Shown piece by piece: positions 1 through 6,301 of a stretch of 21,484 bases of DNA (positions are counted from its first letter, which is position 1; each line of letters starts with the position of its first letter). The notes under the pieces were generated by a model. It worked only from the letters and a program-made list of their open reading frames with translations. It ran no database searches and was not told where the DNA came from. This DNA is from Hyphomicrobiaceae bacterium. Its GTDB lineage: Bacteria; Pseudomonadota; Alphaproteobacteria; Rhizobiales; Hyphomicrobiaceae. Both the position numbers and the translations under genes were made by a program. The stretch is from NCBI GenBank assembly GCA_017353825.1, contig JAFMSC010000015.1, forward strand, positions 1 through 21,484, written 5' to 3'.

Positions 1-378
1 GCGCCCGGCTTCGTCTTCTCGGTGGGCCTGCCGCCGGCGATGGCGGCGGCCGCGCTCGCGTCGCTTCGCGTGATGCGGCAAGCGCCCGAGCGGGTGGGTC
101 GTCTGCAGTCGAAAGCTTCCTTGTTTCTCGACGAGGCGCGCGCGGCGGGCTTGGACACGGGCAACAGCGACGGCGGAGCAATCGTTCCAATCATGGTTGG
201 CTCGCTGCAGCGTGCCGCCAGACTGACGCAACATCTTTTCACAAGCGGCATCAATGCATCGCCCATCATCTTCCCGGGCGTGCCGATCAACGCAGCGCGG
301 TTGCGATTTTTCCTGACCTCAGAACATACCGCCGAACAGATTCGAACGACGGTGCGCGTTGTGCGAAACGCCCTTTGA
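1..378 (+). CDS. Alpha-oxoamine synthase family PLP enzyme, C-terminal part (gene cut by window start)
   Basis: Frame 1 is open from the first base to the stop at 376-378, so only the last 125 residues are present. They match the C-terminal small domain of the alpha-oxoamine synthase group (BioF, HemA and Kbl-like fold type I PLP enzymes): a G-L-P-P-A-M-A-A-A segment near the start, then an I-V-P-I-M strand and a late segment F-P-G-V-P-I-N-A-A-R-L-R-F that normally contributes to substrate carboxylate binding. The PLP lysine lies upstream, outside the window. Such enzymes condense an amino acid with an acyl-CoA or acyl-ACP. The specific product (8-amino-7-oxononanoate, aminolevulinate, aminoketone or sphingoid base) cannot be decided from this fragment. 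The ATG at 40 is internal, not the real start. Confidence 0.8.
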   Translation, partial: APGFVFSVGLPPAMAAAALASLRVMRQAPERVGRLQSKASLFLDEARAAGLDTGNSDGGAIVPIMVGSLQRAARLTQHLFTSGINASPIIFPGVPINAARLRFFLTSEHTAEQIRTTVRVVRNAL

Positions 379-458
379 TCGCCATTGAGGATGGCTCGGG
401 GCACATCGTCCGACGCGCCGCCAGCGCTGCGCGCACTGGTTAGAGTTAGAGGCCGGCT

Positions 459-519
459 CTGGGGCGATTCTTGGTGCGATTTCTGGGACGATTTCTGGGG
501 ACGATTTGTGGGACGATTG
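459..519 (+). repeat. Short degenerate tandem repeat (GCGATT/ACGATT units)
   Basis: Five imperfect units of about 11-14 bases share a core of G-C/A-CGATT preceded by a G-rich run and followed mostly by T-rich triplets. They lie in the 269-base gap between the oxoamine synthase stop and the moaA stop, where two genes converge. No good intrinsic terminator is visible in this gap. The ORFs crossing it on either strand look like chance translations of the repeat. Confidence 0.6.
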
Positions 520-647
520 AAGGGGCGGTCCGCAAGCCGCCACTTTTGCCACACGAGCCCCGGTCGGCGAACGTCAAGGTCCTCGGGCTTGGCGGCTGAC
601 CGTGCAGGGGATGCGTGCCCTGGGGTTGATGGCGGGACCTGCGTGGT

Positions 648-1676
648 TTACCCGCCCGTTACGCTCATGTGGCGCGCCACCGCAGGCCGGCGAGTGCGGC
701 GGTCGATGACGAAGTCGTGGCCCTTGGGTTTGCGCGAGATGGCCTCGTCGATGGCGCGCATGAGCAGGGCATCGTCGGTGCTGGTGCGTAACGGTGCGCG
801 CAGATCGGCCGCGTCGTTCTGGCCGAGGCACATGTAGAGCGTGCCGGTGCAAGTGAGGCGCACGCGGTTGCAGCTCTCGCAGAAATTGTGCGTCATCGGC
901 GTGATGAAGCCGAGCCGCCCGCTTGTCTCGGCAATGCGCACGTAGCGCGCGGGGCCACCGGTGTGAAACGGAATATCCTCGAGCGTCCAGCGGTCCATCA
1001 GACGCGCGCGCACGATCGACAGCGGCAAGTATTGGTCGGTGCGGTCGCCGTCGATGTCGCCCATGGGCATGGTCTCGATCAACGTCAGGTCGAAGCCGCG
1101 GCCGTGGGCGAAGCGAATCAGGTCATCGAACTCGTCTTCGTTCATGCCCTTCAGCGCCACGGCGTTGAGCTTGACGGCGAGGCCGGCCTTCTCGGCTGCG
1201 TCGATGCCCGCCAGGACGTCGGCGAGGTCGCCCCAGCGGGTGATAGCGCGGAAACGGTCGGGTTTGAGCGTGTCGAGCGAAATGTTCACGCGACGCACTC
1301 CGGCCGCCTTGAGGTCGGCCGCGAACCTAGTGAGTTGGCTGGCATTGGTGGTGAGCGTCAGCTCGTCGAGGGCACGGGTGTCAAGATGCCGCGACAAGGC
1401 CCGGAACAGCCACAGGATGTTCTTGCGCACCAATGGCTCCCCGCCGGTGATCCTGAGCTTGCGCACGCCGCGGGCCACGAACGCCGAGCAGACCCGGTCC
1501 AGCTCCTCCAGGGTCAGCAGATCCTTCCTAGGCAGGAAGGTCATGTGCTCCGACATGCAGTAGGTACAGCGGAAATCGCAGCGGTCCGTGACGGACACCC
1601 TAAGGTAGCTTACGTGCCGGCCAAACGGGTCGACCAGCTCCCGCGCCGGCCCCAACTTGCTCGCGTGCTCGCTCAT
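648..1676 (-). CDS. moaA: GTP 3',8-cyclase MoaA (molybdenum cofactor biosynthesis)
   Basis: A radical SAM enzyme that, with MoaC, converts GTP to cyclic pyranopterin monophosphate, the first step of molybdenum cofactor synthesis in the cytoplasm. The 342-residue product has the usual family length. The SAM-cluster motif CxxxCxxC is at residues 33-40 (C33, C37, C40), followed by ITGGEPL at 76-82. The second, GTP-binding 4Fe-4S cluster is formed by C266, C269 and C283. The protein ends in the Gly-Gly tail needed by MoaA enzymes. The ATG at 1676 is preceded by a GGGACGAG stretch that could serve as ribosome binding site. moaC is not in the window; mobA and mobB lie about 2.4 kb away on the same strand. 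All cluster cysteines are present, so the gene should be functional. Confidence 0.97.
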   Translation of the reverse strand: MSEHASKLGPARELVDPFGRHVSYLRVSVTDRCDFRCTYCMSEHMTFLPRKDLLTLEELDRVCSAFVARGVRKLRITGGEPLVRKNILWLFRALSRHLDTRALDELTLTTNASQLTRFAADLKAAGVRRVNISLDTLKPDRFRAITRWGDLADVLAGIDAAEKAGLAVKLNAVALKGMNEDEFDDLIRFAHGRGFDLTLIETMPMGDIDGDRTDQYLPLSIVRARLMDRWTLEDIPFHTGGPARYVRIAETSGRLGFITPMTHNFCESCNRVRLTCTGTLYMCLGQNDAADLRAPLRTSTDDALLMRAIDEAISRKPKGHDFVIDRRTRRPAVARHMSVTGG

Positions 1677-2001
1677 TGTCTCGTCCCGCGGGGTTTACCT
1701 CCCCAGCCGTAGTTGGGCGCTTCGCAGGCGCAACGACAACCGCCAAAACGCTACTCGCTTCCCGCGTCGGCCCTCTTCATCATGCCATGGGCCGGGCGTA
1801 ATCTCCAGAGCCGCCCCTGGCACGGCACGGCTTGGCCGTCGCGGGCCGATTTGCAGCCGATTTGCAGGCACGCAAGACGCCCGCAATTCAATACCGCGTT
1901 CAATACTGGGGGTCGAGTGGGCAAGCCAAGCCTGATCGAGAACAAGATGAGTGGGCAAGCCAAGCCTGATCGAGAAGAAGAAGAGAGAAGGAGAGCAAGC
2001 C
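1677..2001. other. Divergent intergenic region between moaA and the DUF6494 gene
   Basis: This gap of 325 bases separates two divergent start codons and should carry both promoters. I cannot point to a convincing -35/-10 pair. Its only clear structure is the tandem duplication at 1915-1982. Long ORFs crossing it on both strands have no recognisable protein features. Confidence 0.5.
1915..1982 (+). repeat. Tandem direct duplication of a 34-bp unit upstream of the DUF6494 gene
   Basis: Units 1915-1948 and 1949-1982 are identical over their first 28 bases (from GAGTGGGCAAGCC to CGAGAA) and differ only at the end. A weaker third echo, GAGAGCAAGCC, sits at 1991-2001 directly against the ATG at 2002. 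The duplication therefore occupies the 5' untranslated region of the next gene, ending about 20 bases before its start. Confidence 0.85.
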
Positions 2002-2193
2002 ATGAACGAGGACAAGTTCAACCTGTCGCTGCGCAAGTTCCTCAAGCAGGTAGGGGTTACGTCGCAGCGCGAGATCGAGCGCCTGGTGCGCGAGCGCAAA
2101 CTCCAAACGGGGACGCTCAAGGTGAAGGTGGTGGTGACGGCCGGCGGCACAGATCTTTCGCACGTGGTCGAAGGCAACATCGACCTCGGCTGA
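2002..2193 (+). CDS. DUF6494 family small protein
   Basis: A 63-residue protein starting MNEDKFNLSLRKFLKQVGV and continuing with a T-S-Q-R-E-I-E-R-L-V helix, which I recognise as the DUF6494 type of short alphaproteobacterial proteins; its function is unknown to me. The second half is a short predicted beta region ending in GNIDLG. The reading frame stays open upstream to a GTG at 1951, but the ATG at 2002 is preferred: it has a purine-rich GAAGGAG site about 8 bases upstream and gives the N-terminus expected for the family. It is a single-gene unit, divergent from moaA and followed by an intrinsic terminator at 2266-2297. No signal peptide or membrane segment is visible. Confidence 0.8.
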   Translation: MNEDKFNLSLRKFLKQVGVTSQREIERLVRERKLQTGTLKVKVVVTAGGTDLSHVVEGNIDLG

Positions 2194-2265
2194 CCGCCAC
2201 GACTGTCGCGACCGCGGCTAAGCCGCTGCCCACACGGGTGCCGACCGTGGCCGGCGCGGACAAAC

Positions 2266-2297
2266 AAAAAGGCCCATGGCGACCACGGGCCCTTTTT
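2266..2297 (+). terminator. Rho-independent terminator after the DUF6494 gene (possibly bidirectional)
   Basis: The arms GGCCCATGG and CCACGGGCC(C) pair with one mismatch and one bulge around a CGA loop. Five A's precede the stem and five T's follow it. The hairpin lies about 70 bases after the DUF6494 stop. Since the A-tract reads as a T-tract on the other strand, it may also stop minus-strand transcripts of the 3054-2331 cassette. Confidence 0.8.
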
Positions 2298-2330
2298 GCG
2301 CTCGCGTTCTCCAGCGAGGCTTACGCGCGG

Positions 2331-2645
2331 TCAAATCGGTCTGGATGCGGGGTATTTCTTCTGCAGTTCGCCAAATCTCTCTAATGCATTCGAGAGGCGT
2401 CTTCGTTCTTCGTTTTCGAAAGCACGGCCACGTAGTTGTGGGCAGCGGGGTGAAGCCGTCCAGTCCGATCAGGGTAGCCCAGACCAGCGGCGCCACGTAG
2501 AGCACGCTCAGATCGAGAGCGTAGCCGATGGCGGTGAGCGCGGTGCGCCACCATGATCAAGGCGACGCGGCGCGAGCTTAGCCAGGCGGGCCAGGGGAAG
2601 CGGATGCGGGGTGCCGGTGGTACCGATGGCAACGGTCTTGGTCAT
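2331..2645 (-). pseudogene. Frame-disrupted small membrane protein gene, third member of the minus-strand cassette
   Basis: An ATG at 2645 overlaps the TGA of the preceding gene as ATGA, which indicates translational coupling. Reading from it (MTKTVAIGTTGTPHPLPLAR onward) stops at 2508 after 45 residues. Protein-like sequence continues in other frames: ALDLSVLYVAPLVWATLIG, a good membrane segment, at about 2464-2520; HNYVAVLSKTKNE at about 2410-2450; then ERFGELQKKYPASRPI ending at a TGA at 2331-2333. Joined, they would give a single-domain membrane protein of about 100 residues with a charged, helical C-terminus. At least two or three frame changes are needed, so this is either a decayed gene or a locally bad sequence. 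An alternative is that only the 45-residue ORF 2508-2645 is real. I do not recognise the family. Confidence 0.5.
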
Positions 2646-2875
2646 GGTCTCCACCTCGCCAAAACGTATGCGCCGAGCTTCGACGCTACAAACACCACCC
2701 ATATTCCGATGCAGCCCCAGAACGCCGTCACCATAAAATACCAGGTCAATGCCACGAAGTGATCGGCCATAGCTTCGCGGCCAGTACGCCAGCTAACCGC
2801 GGCGGACAAAAAGCCTAGGACGGCGGCGAGCAACGCGCTGCGGGCAATCCAGTGCACGGCGCGGGAGAGGGTCAT
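2642..2875 (-). CDS. Small two-pass membrane protein of unknown function
   Basis: A 77-residue product with two hydrophobic segments, about residues 9-29 (I-A-R-S-A-L-L-A-A-V-L-G-F-L region) and 40-65 (W-Y-F-M-V-T-A-F-W-G-C-I-G-I-W-V-V-F-V region), joined by a short charged loop with TGREAMADH. The C-terminus is basic (ARWRP). The ATG lies only five bases after the stop of the 57-residue gene upstream and has a GGAAG site about 8 bases before it. Its own stop overlaps the start of the next ORF as ATGA. That spacing is the best evidence that it is translated. I do not recognise a family. A role as a membrane partner of the preceding RHH-like protein is inference only. Confidence 0.6.
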   Translation of the reverse strand: MTLSRAVHWIARSALLAAVLGFLSAAVSWRTGREAMADHFVALTWYFMVTAFWGCIGIWVVFVASKLGAYVLARWRP

Positions 2876-2880
2876 GTGTG

Positions 2881-3054
2881 TTACTTCCGCCCCTTGGGCT
2901 TTTCGGCCTTATCCATACCTTCCGACTTAAGCGCGATCGACACAAGCCGCCGTATCGCATCGGCCCTGCTGGGTCCATCAAGCTGCTGATCGCGCCATGG
3001 GTCGATGAACTTCCCCAGACTAGGCGTGTACCTCAGCAGCGTCTGCTCCGTCAT
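2881..3054 (-). CDS. Small ribbon-helix-helix-like protein
   Basis: Start chosen at 3054 (57 residues); an alternative ATG at 3075 would add seven residues but has a poorer upstream sequence. The central part, F-I-D-P-W-R-D-Q-Q-L-D-G-P-S-R-A-D-A-I-R-R-L-V at about residues 18-40, resembles the two helices of short Arc/CopG-type ribbon-helix-helix proteins, where a serine-arginine pair begins the second helix and A-I-R-R-L-V is typical. The N-terminal part would supply the DNA-contacting strand, and the last dozen residues are a lysine-rich tail. It is the first gene of a closely packed minus-strand cassette. A regulator or antitoxin-like role is plausible for RHH proteins but nothing here proves it. 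Confidence 0.55.
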   Translation of the reverse strand: MTEQTLLRYTPSLGKFIDPWRDQQLDGPSRADAIRRLVSIALKSEGMDKAEKPKGRK

Positions 3055-3097
3055 TTTCTCATCTCTCGCCGTCATGCGCGGGTGATGGGAGGGGGAG

Positions 3098-3117
3098 GGC
3101 GGCTTCGGCCGCCTTTT
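3098..3117 (+). terminator. Perfect GGCGGC-UUCG-GCCGCC hairpin with T-tract (orphan plus-strand terminator)
   Basis: A six-pair GC stem closed by a UUCG tetraloop is followed directly by TTTT at 3114-3117. It reads as an intrinsic terminator on the plus strand. The sequence upstream of it on that strand (2881-3054) is occupied by a minus-strand gene, so there is no obvious transcript for it to end. It may be left over from a deleted gene. Confidence 0.6.
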
Positions 3118-3144
3118 CGTCTGGCCGAGCGCCGGCAGCAGCAG

Positions 3145-3716
3145 CGCGGCCCGACTGCACCCCCCACGGCCGGCGCCGGTGCCGGAACTAGTCCCGCTGC
3201 TGCACTGGTTCCGCGAGCTGGAATCCGCCGCTGCGGCCCACGGCGGCATCCTTGTCCGCTGCGCCGAAACCGCCCACGCGCTGCTGGCCGAACCGCGCGA
3301 GTGTGGCGTAGGGCACGGCGATCCGCACCACGGTAATGTGCTGGATTTTGGACTGCCGAGGCTGGCTGGCCATCGATCCCAAGGGCCTCCGAGGTGAACG
3401 CGGCTTCGACTACGCGAACATTTTCACCAACCCCGATCTCGCCGATCCGACCCGCCCGGTAGCAACCGACCCGCCCGGAAACAACCGAGCCAGCCCATTT
3501 CGTGCAGCGCCTCGATGTTGTAGTTGACGCGGCGAGGCTTGAGCGACAGTGCCTGCTGCCCTGGAGTCTTGCCTGCTGGTTTGTCGGCGGCGTGGTTCCT
3601 CAGCGACGGCAATTCAGCCGCGAGCCGCGATCGACCTGCGGGTAGCGGAGCTAGCGGCAGTGGAGCTAGACCGGTGGTCGTCCAATCGGCCAATGGACCG
3701 GCTTCTGGATTGCTAA
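3145..3716 (+). pseudogene. Degenerate streptomycin 6-kinase (APH(6) / aminoglycoside-hydroxyurea resistance kinase family)
   Basis: The C-terminal two thirds of a kinase like StrB/APH(6) can be read across at least four frame changes. Frame 2 at about 3145-3347 gives LVPLLHWFRELESAAAAHGG, then A-L-L-A-E-P-R and the catalytic-loop motif HGDPHHGNVLDFG. Frame 3 from about 3346 gives RGWLAIDPKGLRGERGFDYA followed by NIFTNPDLADPTRPVA. Frame 1 at about 3481-3560 gives FVQRLDVVVDAARLERQ. Frame 2 near 3567-3610 gives AGLSAAWFLSDGNSA. Frame 3 from 3636 gives LRVAELAAVELD and a stop at 3714-3716. The N-terminal ATP-binding lobe is not found; the region before 3145 is not homologous. In intact members the kinase phosphorylates the 6-OH of streptomycin. 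Here the product cannot be made. The order and spacing of the fragments leave little doubt about the origin. Confidence 0.85.
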
Positions 3717-3748
3717 TCGGCCCAACAACACCAATCGTTGGCAGCCCC

Positions 3749-3784
3749 AAAAAACGAAGAAGGCGTTGATGTTCCAACGCCTTC
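3749..3784 (-). terminator. Strong rho-independent terminator on the minus strand
   Basis: A perfect ten-base stem (GAAGGCGTTG at 3759-3768 with CAACGCCTTC at 3775-3784, loop of six) is followed on the minus strand by TTCG and then six T's (A's at 3749-3754). It is the only good minus-strand terminator downstream of mobB, whose stop is 245 bases away. It also lies 20 bases after the seven-codon ORF at 3805-3828. Confidence 0.85.
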
Positions 3785-3804
3785 TCAACATCCGCCAAGC
3801 CGCC

Positions 3805-3828
3805 TCAAACGGCCTGCTTAGCACTCAT
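3805..3828 (-). other. Seven-codon mini-ORF with ribosome binding site, placed before the terminator
   Basis: The sequence encodes MSAKQAV and stops with TGA. A GGGAGAGG site lies a few bases before the ATG, a better Shine-Dalgarno match than most genes in this window have. A small inverted repeat, CCCAT/ATGGG at 3837-3852, overlaps the upstream edge of that site. With the terminator 20 bases downstream, the arrangement looks like a leader peptide, a dual-function small RNA, or the remnant of a deleted gene. The 311-base stretch 3717-4028 holds nothing else I can support. Confidence 0.3.
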
Positions 3829-4028
3829 GATCCTCTCCCATCTGAGAATGGGCCGTCTCTTGTTTTCAGCGACGCTTGCTGCGGTGGGGGCTTGCGCAAG
3901 GCCACCGAGGGCTCCGCATATAGCGCCAAGGGGTCAGCGCGAACAGCGGCTCTCACGCGAGCGTGACGAACATTGATCGGACGTCCCGTTGGGTGTGATC
4001 GCGCGTGATCGGTCGCGCTCCGACGCGG

Positions 4029-4577
4029 TCAAGCCGACGCGATCGAGCCCAATTGGCGGATGACGAAATCGGCTATGCCGGCGGCATCGTCGAGCGCGAA
4101 AACCGGTCGGCCCTCTCCGTCGCAGGCGTGATCCGCGGCGATGGCGATGACGGTTGGGTCGGCCGGTGCCAGCGGCTGGCCACGTTCGCAGCCGCGACGG
4201 CGCGCCTCGATCTTGGGGATCGGCGCCCGCTTGTAGCCCTCGACGATGACGAGATCACAGGGATCGAGGCGGCCGATGATCTCGTCAAGCGTGGGCTCTG
4301 GGTCGGTACCCAGCTCGCACACCACCGCCCAGCGCGTGGCGGAGACAATCGCCACCTGGGCGGCGCCGGCGCGGCGATGCCGCGCGCTGTCGGTCTCGGC
4401 GTCGTCGATCTGGAAAGCGTGGTGGGCGTGCTTGACGGTGGCGACCTTGAACCCGCGGCGCGTCAGCTCCGCGACGAGCCGCGTCACCAGGGTGGTCTTG
4501 CCGGAGTTCTTCCAGCCGGCGACGCCAATAGCCGGGGGACGGCTGCGGGTCGGAGTTTTCGGGGGCGCCTCTGCCAT
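4029..4577 (-). CDS. mobB: Molybdopterin-guanine dinucleotide biosynthesis protein MobB
   Basis: A 182-residue P-loop protein of the MobB family, a GTP-binding accessory factor that assists MobA in making the guanine dinucleotide form of the molybdenum cofactor. The start A-I-G-V-A-G-W-K-N-S-G-K-T-T-L contains the Walker A motif GWKNSGKT at residues 21-28. It is followed by T-V-K-H-A-H-H at about 47-53, a typical MobB segment, and D-L-V-I-V-E-G-Y-K, the conserved strand with the E-G pair. The stop is at 4029. The gene begins 18 bases after the mobA stop, on the same strand, so the two are almost certainly co-transcribed. No second domain is fused to it. Confidence 0.95.
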   Translation of the reverse strand: MAEAPPKTPTRSRPPAIGVAGWKNSGKTTLVTRLVAELTRRGFKVATVKHAHHAFQIDDAETDSARHRRAGAAQVAIVSATRWAVVCELGTDPEPTLDEIIGRLDPCDLVIVEGYKRAPIPKIEARRRGCERGQPLAPADPTVIAIAADHACDGEGRPVFALDDAAGIADFVIRQLGSIASA

Positions 4578-4595
4578 GGGCGTCTTTCGCTGGTG

Positions 4596-5246
4596 TCAGA
4601 TAGCGGTGCGGGCCAGAAGGGCGCGCAGGGAGTTGAGCTCCTGCGGGGTGTTGGTGTTGTAGAACGGGTCGAGGTGCTGCCCGCCGACCTTTACGAACGG
4701 GAAGGCGACCGGTACTGTGCCGTGTCGGTCGGTCCAATCTAGCACCTTACGCACGCCCGCGGCTAAGCGGGCTTCCAGGTCGTCGGCCAGCGCCACCGGC
4801 CAAAGCCCGATCACGGGATGCACCTCGCCGGCCGACTGGGCCAGGGCGATGGCGCCTGGACGCTGCTTCAGGGCCTCCAGGCAGCGGGCCACCAGGTCCA
4901 CGGGCAAGAGCGGCGCATCGCCCGGCGCCGTGGCGATCCAGCCTGCCGCTGGTGCGTTGGCCTGCGACCAGCGCATGCCCGCCAGCACGCCGGCGAGCGG
5001 GCCGGCGAAGCCGGGCATGGTGTCGGCGACCACTGGCAAGCTGAAGGCGGCAAAGCGTGCCGGATCGCCGTTGGCGTTGATGGCCACGCGCCCGACCTGC
5101 GGCGCCAGCCGCGCAGTGACGTGAGCCAGCATCGGCTTGCCGGCGAGGTCGAGCAGCCCCTTGTCGCCGCCACCCATACGGCGCGACTGCCCGCCGGCGA
5201 GGATTACGCCGGTGACAGACTGATGAAGTGGTCGCTGCCCAGTCAT
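4596..5246 (-). CDS. mobA: Molybdenum cofactor guanylyltransferase MobA
   Basis: MobA transfers GMP from GTP to molybdopterin, giving the bis-MGD precursor. From the ATG at 5246 the product has 216 residues, near the usual length of around 200. The nucleotide-binding signature LAGGQSRRMGGGDKG is at residues 16-30, followed by G-P-L-A-G-V-L-A-G-M and the metal-binding P-G-D-A-P strand. The C-terminus ends N-T-N-T-P-Q-E-L, the common family ending. An upstream in-frame start at 5297 would add 17 residues of unlikely character (MVPDRTGLGCATSYHAP), so 5246 is preferred although neither has a strong ribosome site. The threonine dehydratase-like gene ends 68 bases upstream. Confidence 0.95.
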   Translation of the reverse strand: MTGQRPLHQSVTGVILAGGQSRRMGGGDKGLLDLAGKPMLAHVTARLAPQVGRVAINANGDPARFAAFSLPVVADTMPGFAGPLAGVLAGMRWSQANAPAAGWIATAPGDAPLLPVDLVARCLEALKQRPGAIALAQSAGEVHPVIGLWPVALADDLEARLAAGVRKVLDWTDRHGTVPVAFPFVKVGGQHLDPFYNTNTPQELNSLRALLARTAI

Positions 5247-5314
5247 TGGGGCATGGTAGCTCGTGGCGCAGCCCAGTCCAGTTCGGTCTGGGACCACATT
5301 CCGCAGGCGAACCG

Positions 5315-6301
5315 CTATGCAACCGGCGTCTGCCCGTCCAGCACGGCGCGCAGCATGTCGGTGTCGATATTGCCGCCGCTCAGGATGAGGCCGACGCGCT
5401 TGCCGCGCATGCGCTGGCGCTCCTGCATGAGGGCGGCCAGGGCGGCAGCGCCGGCGCCCTCGGCGACATTGTGGGTGGTGGCCCAGAGGACGCGGATTGC
5501 CTCGGCGATTTCGTCCTCGCCGACGCGCACGATGCGCTGGGCGCCCTTGCTAATGAGCGCGACCGCGTCGGGGTGCGGCTCGCGGCACGCCATGCCGTCG
5601 GCGAAGGTGCGTGCCGAGTTGGTGGGGATGGGGCGGCCGGCCTCCACCGACACGGCGACCGCCGGTGCGGTGGCGGCAACAACGCCGACAACCTCGGTGA
5701 GGAGCCCCAGGAGCTCGCGCACCGCGATCAACCCGCAGATGCCTGAACCCATGCCGATCGGCACGTAGACGGCATCGAGGGTGGCCACGGCCCGGAACAG
5801 CTCCAGCGCGTAGGTGGCGACGCCCCGCACCAACAGCGGGTGAAAGGACGGCAGGTAGTGCAGCCGCCGCTCCTCGGCCAGCTCCATGGCACGTACCCTG
5901 GCCTCGTCGAAATCGCGGCCGTACACGATGAGCTCGGCGCCGAATTCCGCCATGGCGGCGTTCTTCTCGGCGCTGTTGCCGTAGGGGACGAGGATTGTGG
6001 CAGGCACGCCTGCGCGGCGGCTCGCCAGCGCCACCGACTGGCCGTGATTGCCGCGCGTCGCGGTGATGACACCGGCCACCTTGATGCCCGACCCGACCAG
6101 CCAATCCACATAGACCACTCCGCCCCGCAGCTTGAAGGCGCCGATGGGCGTGTGGTTCTCGTGCTTCACCCACACCTCGGCAGCGCCGACGCGGTCCGCC
6201 AGCGAGGGCCAGGCGTATTGCGGCGTCTCCGGAACGACCGGGCGCACCAATGCCGCGGCGGCTTCGAGGTCGGCAAGGGTGAACATGTTAGGCGTTGGCA
6301 T
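5315..6301 (-). CDS. Threonine/serine dehydratase-like PLP enzyme (fold type II)
   Basis: The 328-residue product is a fold type II PLP enzyme. The Schiff-base lysine is K57 in N-H-T-P-I-G-A-F-K-L-R-G. The asparagine loop T-R-G-N-H-G-Q-S is at 82-89. The phosphate-binding glycine loop GMGSGICG is at 183-190, and L-S-G-G-N-I-D is near the C-terminus. These fit threonine ammonia-lyase (threonine to 2-oxobutyrate and ammonia), but without a regulatory ACT domain, so it resembles short catabolic dehydratases. The hydroxyectoine-linked EutB group and serine racemases are close relatives and cannot be excluded. No ectoine genes are nearby. It lies between ate and mobA on the same strand. Confidence 0.85.
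   Translation of the reverse strand: MPTPNMFTLADLEAAAALVRPVVPETPQYAWPSLADRVGAAEVWVKHENHTPIGAFKLRGGVVYVDWLVGSGIKVAGVITATRGNHGQSVALASRRAGVPATILVPYGNSAEKNAAMAEFGAELIVYGRDFDEARVRAMELAEERRLHYLPSFHPLLVRGVATYALELFRAVATLDAVYVPIGMGSGICGLIAVRELLGLLTEVVGVVAATAPAVAVSVEAGRPIPTNSARTFADGMACREPHPDAVALISKGAQRIVRVGEDEIAEAIRVLWATTHNVAEGAGAAALAALMQERQRMRGKRVGLILSGGNIDTDMLRAVLDGQTPVA

Noticed and set aside
888..1712. A 274-codon plus-strand frame opposite moaA
   Set aside because: Antisense shadow of an unmistakable radical SAM gene, with no domain of its own.
3424..3798. A 124-codon minus-strand frame that runs through the hairpin at 3759-3784
   Set aside because: Its first residues are just translation of the terminator hairpin and the rest is antisense to the APH(6) relic. 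It has no protein features.
4005..4742. A 245-codon plus-strand frame across mobB and the end of mobA
   Set aside because: It is an antisense shadow; both minus-strand genes have clear nucleotide-binding motifs.
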